9,151 nt of DNA from an uncultured Collinsella sp. (GTDB taxonomy: Bacteria; Actinomycetota; Coriobacteriia; Coriobacteriales; Coriobacteriaceae): NCBI GenBank assembly GCA_902468045.1, contig CABQXG010000032.1:1-9151 (forward strand), in the 5' to 3' direction. Below, one piece after another: positions 1-5,572 of this stretch (positions are counted from its first letter, which is position 1; each line of letters starts with the position of its first letter). The notes beneath the pieces are model-generated. The model saw only the letters and a list, made by a program, of their open reading frames with translations. It was not told the origin of the DNA and did not search any database. Made by a program: the position numbers and the translations under genes.

Positions 1-56
1 TTGCGTTGAGATTGAAAATCAACCGGTTTATCCACTTTGGCCTACCAAAGGGGGAG

Positions 57-222
57 AGGTTTATTTTGGTCGGTTTTATCAGGTAAAACGGCAAATGGGG
101 CCGGCCTCGGGTTGTGATGAGGCCGGCCCCCTTTGGGGTGCTATGCATGTATGTCGGCGCGCGGTTGATTGCGATGCCGCAACTGGGGCGTTTCCGCAGG
201 TAAAACCTGCCAAAATAAACCT
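57..222. repeat. Imperfect inverted-repeat element downstream of pth
   Basis: The 34 bases at 57-90 and the reverse complement of 189-222 match at 27 of 34 positions. The match includes a perfect 13-base outer block (AGGTTTATTTTGG) and a 7-base inner block (GGTTTTA). The arms enclose a GC-rich hairpin at 97-130, and the right arm holds its own small hairpin (GCAGGT-AAA-ACCTGC, 196-210). Outward-facing arms, about 166 bp in total and no coding potential fit a small non-autonomous (MITE-like) element. A structured intergenic RNA is the alternative. It lies 18 bases past the pth stop. A minor 6-bp hairpin (CTTTGG-CCTA-CCAAAG, 35-50) sits just outside the left arm. I do not recognise the family. 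Confidence 0.5.
97..130. terminator. Strong GC-rich hairpin, possible terminator
   Basis: Bases 97-108 (GGGGCCGGCCTC) pair perfectly with 119-130 (GAGGCCGGCCCC) around a 10-base loop. Three more A-T pairs (93-95 with 132-134) form outside one mismatch. The only pyrimidine stretch after the stem is CTTT on the plus strand and ATTTG on the minus strand, so it is not a textbook U-tract terminator. It may stop transcripts arriving from pth about 110 bases upstream, or from a gene left of the window. It may equally be part of the surrounding repeat element. Confidence 0.4.
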
Positions 223-240
223 GTTCCTAAATGATAGGTT

Positions 241-870
241 TTAGTGCTTGCCGTTGGCGGAGGCGGCGCCGTTGACATGGTCGCGGGCATAGACCACGCC
301 GTGCACGATCGCCAGGCCGGCGGCGTCGGCCGCGCGGGCGCAGGTGTCCTGGAAATCTTCGGCCTCGCGGGCGCGCAGCTGCTTAAGAACGTAGTCGGCG
401 ACGGCCATCTTGCCGGGAGGGTTGCCGATGCCGGTGCGGATGCGGCTGAAGTCGCGGCTGCCCATCTTGTCGATGATGGAACGCAGGCCGTTGTGACCGG
501 CATGGCCGCCGCCCACCTTAACACGCACGTCGCCGGCGGGAATATCGAGCTCGTCGTGGATTACGAGCAGCTCCTCGGCCTTGATCTTGTACTCGCGACA
601 GAGCTTGGAGATGGGGCCGCCCGAGGTATTCATGTACGACTGCGGCTTGACCAGCACAATCTGGCGCTTGCCACCCTCTTCCTCAGCATCGTTGATATTG
701 ATGAGCGCGACCTCGGCGCCTGCTTGGTTTTTCCAGTACGTGACGCCGGCCTGACGGGCCAGCTCGTCGATTGCCTTAAAGCCGGCGTTGTGGCGGGTCT
801 CGGCATATTCCTCGCCCGGGTTGCCAAGCCCGGCAACCATGCGAATCTTAAGCGGCTGTGCAGCTGCCAT
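241..870 (-). CDS. pth: Peptidyl-tRNA hydrolase
   Basis: This 209-residue cytosolic enzyme cleaves the ester bond of peptidyl-tRNAs that drop off the ribosome, recycling tRNA. The family signature GLGNPG is at residues 14-19, with the catalytic His27 in ETRHN. By alignment with E. coli Pth, the substrate-binding Asn and Asp residues are Asn17, Asn81 (in SYMN), Asp106 (in HDELD) and Asn127 (in GHNGLRS). The protein is slightly longer than the usual 185-195 residues because of about ten extra N-terminal residues and a short acidic stretch at 61-68. The start is chosen because GAAAGGA (876-882) lies 5 bases upstream. It belongs to the glmU-prs-pth order, but is separated from prs by inserted repeats and a broken gene, so it probably now needs its own promoter. 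Identity is certain from the motifs. Confidence 0.97.
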   Translation of the reverse strand: MAAAQPLKIRMVAGLGNPGEEYAETRHNAGFKAIDELARQAGVTYWKNQAGAEVALININDAEEEGGKRQIVLVKPQSYMNTSGGPISKLCREYKIKAEELLVIHDELDIPAGDVRVKVGGGHAGHNGLRSIIDKMGSRDFSRIRTGIGNPPGKMAVADYVLKQLRAREAEDFQDTCARAADAAGLAIVHGVVYARDHVNGAASANGKH

Positions 871-875
871 GTTTA

Positions 876-882
876 TCCTTTC
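876..882 (-). promoter_or_regulatory. Ribosome binding site of pth
   Basis: Read on the minus strand this is GAAAGGA, 5 bases before the ATG at 870. It fixes the longer start (MAAAQ...) over the internal Met11, which would begin directly at the GLGNPG core. Confidence 0.75.
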
Positions 883-900
883 GTTGATTTGTCGCCTGCT

Positions 901-929
901 ATGGTGAGCGACCCTGCTGCCGCTGTCAA
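901..929 (-). promoter_or_regulatory. Candidate promoter for pth
   Basis: On the minus strand a perfect -35 hexamer TTGACA (929-924) is followed after 17 bases by CACCAT (906-901), a weak -10 matching TATAAT at three of six positions. Transcription would start near 894, giving a leader of about 25 bases with the ribosome binding site. A private promoter makes sense because pth is cut off from prs by a terminator and about 1.9 kb. The weak -10 keeps confidence low. The rest of 883-984 shows nothing else. Confidence 0.35.
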
Positions 930-984
930 ATGGAGGGTAATTGAGGGCGTTTAGGGGCGTTTGGACGGCCGTCGAAATCAGAGG

Positions 985-1188
985 TGGACAGTTAGTTCAG
1001 ATACGTATAAGTTCTGAGGACTCGAAGTGCTCAATTCAATGCCGATACGTTGTTTTGGAGCTTTAGTTAGTCCATATGGCGCTGTTTTGAAGTCTACCCT
1101 GCCTTCAAATAGGGCGAATGGTATAGAGATAGCTGCAAAACAGCCTAATTCAATGTGTCCATTTATACGTATTTAAACTAACTGTCCA
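985..1188. mobile_element. 204-bp inverted-repeat element, copy 1 (MITE-like)
   Basis: The left end (985-1010, starting TGGACAGTTAGTTCAGATAC) and the reverse complement of the right end (1163-1188) agree at 24 of 26 bases. Each arm contains the self-complementary octamer ATACGTAT or a near match. The interior is visibly richer in A and T than the flanking genes and has no convincing reading frame, so it would need a transposase from elsewhere. A second element of nearly the same length and with the same termini lies at 2502-2704. No target-site duplication is visible. The right end is 33 bases past the stop codon of the broken gene at 2338-1222. A chromosomal regulatory or terminator palindrome is possible but less likely given the second copy. 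Confidence 0.65.
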
Positions 1189-1221
1189 GTCCTGTTCGGC
1201 GGCGCGCGGGTGATTCGCCGT

Positions 1222-2338
1222 TTAGACCGGCGCAAGGCCGATTCCGGCCCGCAGAGCGTTGAGCCAAGCGGCCTGACGCTTGCGATAGCCCTTGATACGG
1301 TATCGGAATCGGACTCCCGCGAGTCGATGCATCGTTTGGGCGAAGGCTTCGAGTGCAACAAGGTCTTTCATTTGGTCGCGATTGATAACCAGGACGTGGA
1401 TGCCCATTGCCTTGAGGCCATTATTTCGATTGCCATCGTGGATGCGAGCGTTTTGAAGCTCATGCCCAATTCCGTTGTATTCGTTGTCGACTCCGGCTGC
1501 CGGGCAATATAGGTCGCAGATGGCATAGGGGATGCCCGAGGACATATTGACCGCAAGAGTGTCGAAGTCGATTCGATAGTTGAGTAGCAGGCCTCCCATG
1601 GGCAGACTGCAACATCCGAATCCTCCAAAGCGCATGGGCGCTCCGAGAACGGCAAACATTAGGGATTCGGCTGGGGATGCAGATCCGGGTCGGGCAAGTT
1701 TGACTGCCGTGCGAAACGATGTGTATGAGCTACTTTTGGCGAAGCGTGCAACCGCCTCAAGCTCTTCGATAGTTGTGGCGGGCTCGCATTTGTAGTGCGC
1801 CTGTTCGTAGCGGGTTTCGTTCTGCTGTTCGGTCGCCCCGGCAAGCGAGGTCGCCCATCGCTTCGTAGCCATCGCCCTTGGGCCACGTGTCGTCGTAGGC
1901 GATGGGGTGAGTTGCCTCGGGCGGAAGTGAGTAGGTTCCGAGCAGCTCCATGAGAAGCATCAAGGTTTTGGCAACTGATTCATTTTTGGAACAAAGCATG
2001 GCTGTCATGGCAGGAGACGTTGCGTAGATGTCGGCCTCGACGTGCATAATTGCACCTTCAGGAAGCGGAGTGGAGAGAATATGCTGAAGAAGTCGCCTGT
2101 CGCGGCGTCTGTTGTCTTCGTTTGAAACGAGAAGATCGAGCAGTTCGGAATCATCTTCATTCCAGGCGTCGAGTATCGAAAGTGCACCAAAGTCTATCGC
2201 GTCATTGTTGGGAATACAGCTAGCCAAGGCATGTGCTTGCTGTTCGCTATCAACGAAGTCCCAGGGTAGGGCAGAGTACGCCCGTCGTGCGCGACGAATT
2301 GCGCGGAGGGCGGAGAGATGTGAAATCACGGTCGTCAT
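1222..2338 (-). pseudogene. Frameshifted AbiEi-like/DUF559 (PD-(D/E)XK) protein
   Basis: Two overlapping frames on one strand join into one protein of about 371 residues once a single extra base is removed. The first frame (from 2338) carries ISHLSALRAIRR near the N-terminus and a core at residues 92-139 (LPEGAIMHVEADIYATSP, then ELLGTYSLPP). This resembles the N-terminal half of abundant actinobacterial AbiEi-like antitoxin/DUF559 proteins. The second frame (from about 1836 to 1222) carries ASPAE, then RFGGFG, then a nuclease-like region: ICDLY (about 1515), NEYNGIGH (about 1482), DGNR and a hydrophobic strand MGIHVLVIN. These match the D...ExDG...D..R pattern of DUF559, with Asn replacing the usual Asp after Glu-Tyr. 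The protein ends in a basic tail. The reading switches between about 1875 and 1795; a CCCC run at 1836-1839 is a likely spot. No good ribosome binding site precedes 2338. It lies between two related repeat elements. The family call is from pattern memory. Confidence 0.65.
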
Positions 2339-2501
2339 AGCTATAACGTACTAAGTTGGCGGCAGAATGCGACCGCCATACCGTTCTTTTCGCTCAGCGG
2401 GGCGCTGCGCGCCATGAACGGCTGGGTGTTATGAAATCGGTGGAATCGGTTGAGGGGATTGCAGGAAATTGAGCTCTGCCGCGAAGGTTGACGATAGCTA
2501 C
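2339..2501. other. Gene-free spacer between broken gene and repeat copy 2
   Basis: No convincing reading frame, RNA or terminator was found here. It is the upstream region of the minus-strand broken gene, but I see no clear -35/-10 pair and no ribosome binding site before the ATG at 2338. It may be remnant cargo of the inserted unit. Confidence 0.5.
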
Positions 2502-2704
2502 TGGACGGTTAATTCAGATACGTATAAGGCGGCGGGCGTTCGAGGCGTGTCTAAGGCCCTTGAGGGCGATTTGAGGGTAAATATGCAGCGGTTGTACTCG
2601 AGAACGATGAGATTTGGACGGCATGGCATCCGCTGGGGAGCTCAGAAGGCTCCGAACGGTCCTTTGGAGCTTTAAAAAAAATACGTATCTGAACTAATTG
2701 TCCA
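2502..2704. mobile_element. 203-bp inverted-repeat element, copy 2 (MITE-like)
   Basis: The left end (2502-2527, starting TGGACGGTTAATTCAGATAC) and the reverse complement of the right end (2680-2704, starting TGGACAATTAGTTCAGATAC) are near-identical to each other and to the termini at 985-1188. One extra C/G pair (2501 and 2705) extends the palindrome. The interior differs from copy 1 except for a shared TTGGAGCTTTA word (2664-2674; about 1055-1065 in copy 1), so these look like separate members of one family, not a recent duplication. It lies 23 bases from the prs terminator. A short open frame runs through it (2469-2675, plus) and both copies read WTV[SN]SDTYK at the left end, but nothing else supports translation. 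Confidence 0.65.
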
Positions 2705-2727
2705 GGGAAGGTTGGCGAGGGATAGAA

Positions 2728-2757
2728 AAAGGGTCGGAAGCTCGCTTCCGACCCTTT
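2728..2757 (-). terminator. Rho-independent terminator of prs
   Basis: Bases 2728-2740 (AAAGGGTCGGAAG) pair perfectly with 2745-2757 around the tetraloop CTCG, giving a 13-bp stem. On the minus strand the stem runs into a T tract (TTTTTC, 2730-2725). It begins 29 bases past the prs stop. It separates prs from the downstream repeat, broken gene and pth. Confidence 0.88.
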
Positions 2758-2785
2758 AAAAGCATCAAAGATGATGCGCGGCAGG

Positions 2786-3772
2786 CTACAGCGCGAAATC
2801 GCCGCCGACGAGCGTGGAGACGGGCTCCTCGTGGTAAACGGCGGAGATGGCCTGAGCGAACTCCTCGGCGACCGAGATGGTCTTGATCTTGCCGCCGACC
2901 TCGACGGGAATGGCGTCGGTGACGAGGCACTCGACGATCGGGGCGTCGTTCAGACGCTCGATGGCCGGACCGGAGAAGATGCCGTGGGTGGCGCAGACGT
3001 AGATGTCGCCAGCGCCCATAGCCTTGAGCTCCTTGACGTTGGCGCACAGGGTGCCAGCGGTGTCGATCATGTCGTCGTTGATGATGCAGGTCTTGCCCTT
3101 GATGTCACCGATGATGCCCATGACCTCGGCGGCGTTGTGGCGCGGACGGCCCTTGTGGGCGATGGCCAGGTCGCAGCCGAGCATGTCGGACAGCTTCTTG
3201 GCGGCCTTGGCGCGGCCCACATCGGGGGAGACGACAACCAGGTTGTCGGTGTCGAAGTGCATGTCGTTGTAGTACTGGCCAAACAGCGGCAGCGCGGACA
3301 GGTGGTTAACCGGGATATCAAAGAAGCCCTGAATCTGGCCCTGGTGCAGGTCGAGGGTGATGATGCGGTTGACGCCAGCGCGCTCGAGCAGGTTGGCGAC
3401 GAGGCGGGCGGTGATGGGCTCGCGCGGGCCGGCCTTGCGGTCCTGGCGGGCATAGCCGTAGTGGGTGATAACGGCAGTGATGGAGCGGGCGGATGCGCGC
3501 TTGGCAGCGTCGGTGGCGATGAGCAGCTCCATGAGCATGTCGTTGACGTTGCCGCCGGCCACGGACTGAATCAGGAAGACGTCGGCGCCGCGGACGGTCT
3601 CGTCGTAGCGGGCGTAAATCTCACCATTGGCGAACTGCTTTAGCGTAAGGCCCGAAAGCTCGACCCCAAGGTACTCAGCAATCTTCTGAGCGAGGGGACG
3701 GTTGGAGGAACCGGAATACACGCGGATGGACTTGCGCATATTCTCCGACTTCTCGGGATCATTAATCGGCAT
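2786..3772 (-). CDS. prs: Ribose-phosphate pyrophosphokinase (PRPP synthetase)
   Basis: This 328-residue cytosolic enzyme transfers pyrophosphate from ATP to ribose 5-phosphate, making PRPP for purine, pyrimidine, histidine, tryptophan and NAD synthesis. The visible motifs run in order. The ATP-binding FANGEIYARYDETVRG is at 47-62 and GYARQDRK at 106-113. The metal-binding DLHQGQIQGFFD is at 141-152 and SPDVGRAK at 182-189. The catalytic flexible loop has Lys207 and Arg209 (HKGRPRHN). The ribose-phosphate loop NDDMIDTAGT is at 232-241; its first residue is Asn where most homologues have Val-Asp. Length is slightly above the usual 310-320 because of about 11 extra N-terminal residues. The start is supported by AAAGGAG (3786-3780), 7 bases upstream. 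It has its own terminator at 2728-2757 and lies downstream of glmU, separated by that gene's terminator. Confidence 0.97.
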   Translation of the reverse strand: MPINDPEKSENMRKSIRVYSGSSNRPLAQKIAEYLGVELSGLTLKQFANGEIYARYDETVRGADVFLIQSVAGGNVNDMLMELLIATDAAKRASARSITAVITHYGYARQDRKAGPREPITARLVANLLERAGVNRIITLDLHQGQIQGFFDIPVNHLSALPLFGQYYNDMHFDTDNLVVVSPDVGRAKAAKKLSDMLGCDLAIAHKGRPRHNAAEVMGIIGDIKGKTCIINDDMIDTAGTLCANVKELKAMGAGDIYVCATHGIFSGPAIERLNDAPIVECLVTDAIPVEVGGKIKTISVAEEFAQAISAVYHEEPVSTLVGGDFAL

Positions 3773-3779
3773 TACCCTT

Positions 3780-3786
3780 CTCCTTT
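3780..3786 (-). promoter_or_regulatory. Ribosome binding site of prs
   Basis: AAAGGAG on the minus strand, 7 bases before ATG 3772. It decides for the longer N-terminus (MPINDPEK...) over the internal Met12. Confidence 0.8.
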
Positions 3787-3916
3787 ATATATCGAATGCC
3801 ATATAGATGCCTTTTTGCATTGTAACCGCGCGACGGGGTTTATCGAGTCTTGATAACGTCTTTACCGTCAACGGACACGAACCGACCACTCATCCGGTTG
3901 CGCAGGTCACGATAGA
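3787..3916 (-). promoter_or_regulatory. prs upstream region, probable promoter
   Basis: Because the glmU terminator precedes it, this stretch should hold the prs promoter. The best -10 I can find on the minus strand is TACAAT (3824-3819, five of six bases), but no good -35 stands 16-18 bases before it. A TTGACG further upstream is too distant. Two near-identical words, ATATCGAATGCC and ATATAGATGCC, lie just upstream of the ribosome binding site. No riboswitch was recognised. Confidence 0.3.
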
Positions 3917-3951
3917 AAAAGGAGCCGCCCCCCATGGGAACAGCTCCTTTT
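3917..3951 (-). terminator. Rho-independent terminator of glmU
   Basis: Bases 3917-3925 (AAAAGGAGC) pair with 3943-3951 (GCTCCTTTT) around a 17-base loop. On the minus strand the stem ends in TTTTTC. It lies 15 bases past the glmU stop. Like the prs terminator, it is followed on the minus strand by CTATC. Confidence 0.8.
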
Positions 3952-3966
3952 GTGCTTGATAAAACG

Positions 3967-5379
3967 TTATGCTTCGTCGTCCTCGTGCAGGCGGCGGCGA
4001 TAATCGGCGGCCCAGCCCTCGATATTTACCTGACGGGCGCGGCCCAGACCGAGTGCGTCGGCCGGGACCGGCTCGGTGATGACGGATCCGGCGGCCACGA
4101 GTGCACCGTCGCCAATCTGGGCGGGCGCGACCATCATGGTGTCGGAACCGATGAAGGCGTCCTTGCCGATGACGGTCTTGTGCTTGTGCACGCCGTCGTA
4201 GTTGCAGGTGATGGAGCCCGCGCCCACGTTGACGCCGGAGCCCATGGTGGTGTCGCCGATGTAGGACAGGTGCGGCACCTTGGAGCCCTCGCCGATCGTG
4301 GACTTCTTGATCTCCACGTGCGTTCCGGCCTTGGATCCGTCGAGCATGTGGGTGCCCGGGCGCAGGTAGGCGCGCGGGCCGCAGTCGACGCCGTTCTCGA
4401 TGACGGCCTCGATGGCGATAGTCTCATCGATGACGCAGCCGCTGCCGACGGTGGTGTCGGTGAGGCGGCTGTTGGGGCCGAGCTGGCACTCCTCGCCCAC
4501 GGTGACGTGGCCGATCAGGTGCGTCTGCGGCCACACGACGGTGTCGCGGCCGATGGTGGCATCGGGGCCGATCCAGGCCTGCGTGGGATCGATGAACGTG
4601 ACGCCCTCGGCCATCCAGTGCTCGTTGATGCGGTCGCGCGCGATAGCGGTGAGCTGCGCGAGCTGGATGCGGCTGTTGACGCCCAGGCCGTCGCGGTAGT
4701 CATCGCAGTGGAAGATGGAGACCGCCTGGCCGTGACCCTTGAGGATTTCGAGCATGTCGGGCAGGTAGTACTCGGACTGCGCGTTGTCGTTGCCGATCTC
4801 GTTAATGTGGGCGGCGAGCTGCGCGCCGTCAAAGGCGTAGCAGCCGGCGTTGCACTCCAGCAGCGTGGCGGCCTGCTCGGGCGTGCAGTCCTTCTGCTCG
4901 ATGATGCGCTCGATCTGGCCGTCGGCGCCCAGCTTGATGCGGCCGTAGCCGAAGGGATCGGGCGGGGTCATGGTCATGACGGTGCAGGCGAGCTCGCCGG
5001 TAGCGACGGTCTGTGCGAACTTGGCGACGGTGTCGGCGGTGATGAGCGGCAGGTCGCCGTTGAGCACGACGACGGGGCCTTGCGTGATGCCGCAGGCCTC
5101 GAGCGCGACCTTCACGGCGTGACCGGTGCCCAGGCGCTCGGTCTGCTCGACGCACTCGACCTTGGTGGCGCTGCTGGCGTAGGCGCCGTCGATGAGGGCG
5201 CGCATCTCGTCGGCGTGGCTGCCGATGACGACCACGACGCGGCTGCAGCCGGCCTTGATGGTGGCGTCGACGATCCACTGGACCATGGGCTTACCCAGGA
5301 TCTTGTGCGAAACCTTGCAGTGGTTCGACTTCATGCGGGTGCCCTCGCCGGCAGCGAGGATAATTGCGGTTGCGTCCAT
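3967..5379 (-). CDS. glmU: Bifunctional GlcNAc-1-P uridyltransferase / GlcN-1-P acetyltransferase
   Basis: GlmU acetylates glucosamine-1-phosphate and then couples it to UTP, giving UDP-GlcNAc for peptidoglycan and teichoic acids. The protein has 470 residues (E. coli 456). The N-terminal uridyltransferase has LAAGEGTRM at 8-16, Lys22, GTGHA at 84-88, NGDLPL at 107-112 and metal-binding Asn235 in GVNSR. A left-handed beta-helix of hexapeptide repeats starts near 265. The acetyltransferase site has Arg340 (RPG), the EIKKS lysines (358-359), His370 in PHLSYIGD and NYDG at 393-396. The usual PKVLH near residue 21 reads CKVSH. The start at 5379 is chosen because AGGAG (5389-5385) is 5 bases upstream and the next residues are the family N-terminus; the frame stays open 70 codons further up without family similarity. 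It heads the glmU-prs-pth block and is divergent from the ECF operon. Confidence 0.97.
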   Translation of the reverse strand: MDATAIILAAGEGTRMKSNHCKVSHKILGKPMVQWIVDATIKAGCSRVVVVIGSHADEMRALIDGAYASSATKVECVEQTERLGTGHAVKVALEACGITQGPVVVLNGDLPLITADTVAKFAQTVATGELACTVMTMTPPDPFGYGRIKLGADGQIERIIEQKDCTPEQAATLLECNAGCYAFDGAQLAAHINEIGNDNAQSEYYLPDMLEILKGHGQAVSIFHCDDYRDGLGVNSRIQLAQLTAIARDRINEHWMAEGVTFIDPTQAWIGPDATIGRDTVVWPQTHLIGHVTVGEECQLGPNSRLTDTTVGSGCVIDETIAIEAVIENGVDCGPRAYLRPGTHMLDGSKAGTHVEIKKSTIGEGSKVPHLSYIGDTTMGSGVNVGAGSITCNYDGVHKHKTVIGKDAFIGSDTMMVAPAQIGDGALVAAGSVITEPVPADALGLGRARQVNIEGWAADYRRRLHEDDEA

Positions 5380-5384
5380 GTGAT

Positions 5385-5389
5385 CTCCT
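5385..5389 (-). promoter_or_regulatory. Ribosome binding site of glmU
   Basis: AGGAG on the minus strand with a 5-base spacer to ATG 5379. It rules out the longer in-frame starts up to 5589. Confidence 0.75.
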
Positions 5390-5411
5390 GTTACGTTATA
5401 GAGACGTGTGT

Positions 5412-5439
5412 TTGGAAACGATACACGGCGCAATATGAT
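5412..5439 (+). promoter_or_regulatory. Candidate promoter of the ECF transporter operon
   Basis: TTGGAA (5412-5417; four of six bases) is followed after 16 bases by TATGAT (5434-5439; five of six). It would give a leader of roughly 130 bases before the T-component start. The same patch read on the minus strand offers TATCAT (5440-5435), and TATAAC (5400-5395) is another minus-strand -10 candidate. Overlapping divergent promoters for glmU and the transporter are therefore possible. No cobalamin or other riboswitch core was recognised in 5440-5572. Confidence 0.4.
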
Positions 5440-5572
5440 ACCGCAGGCATATGTTGAGCGCGTAGCGATTGGTTTGCGGCGGTTGAGGCTTGCGTCGCCG
5501 GCGTGGCGTTTGCGCTGCTTGCGTGCGGCGTTGGCGGTGCTGCGGAGCTGTCGTTTGAGCGAGGGGACGGGG

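Noticed and set aside
244..954. Open frame of 236 codons on the plus strand opposite pth
   Set aside because: Antisense to a complete Pth with all active-site residues; composition is typical of a shadow frame.
985..1188. Target-site duplications at the two inverted-repeat elements
   Set aside because: Immediate flanks (CAGAGG/GTCCTG and AGCTA/GGAAG) show no matching direct repeats, so insertion boundaries stay unproven.
2469..2675. Small plus-strand frame of 68 codons across repeat copy 2
   Set aside because: It lies mostly inside the inverted-repeat element, begins outside it without a ribosome binding site, and copy 1 has a stop early in the same frame.
2647..2680. Hairpin AAGGCTCC / GGAGCTTT beside an A8 run in repeat copy 2 as a terminator
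   Set aside because: The A run is on the wrong side: on the plus strand A follows the stem, and on the minus strand the T run precedes it.
2771..3643. Open frame of 290 codons on the plus strand opposite prs
   Set aside because: Same low-complexity antisense pattern over an unmistakable PRPP synthetase gene, with no ribosome binding site worth noting.
3934..5457. Open frame of 507 codons on the plus strand opposite glmU
   Set aside because: It is rich in Gly, Val, Asp and Ala with no family motif, and it is the complement of a clear GlmU. Long antisense frames are expected in GC-rich genes.
5408..5572. N-terminal extension of the T component
   Set aside because: It is arginine-rich and unlike the membrane family, and it overlaps the likely promoter. 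A GTG with a well-spaced GAGGGG lies downstream.
5440..5572. Cobalamin or other riboswitch before the ECF operon
   Set aside because: No B12-box-like core or other riboswitch consensus was recognised by eye; only short GC-rich hairpins are present. A covariance search would be decisive.
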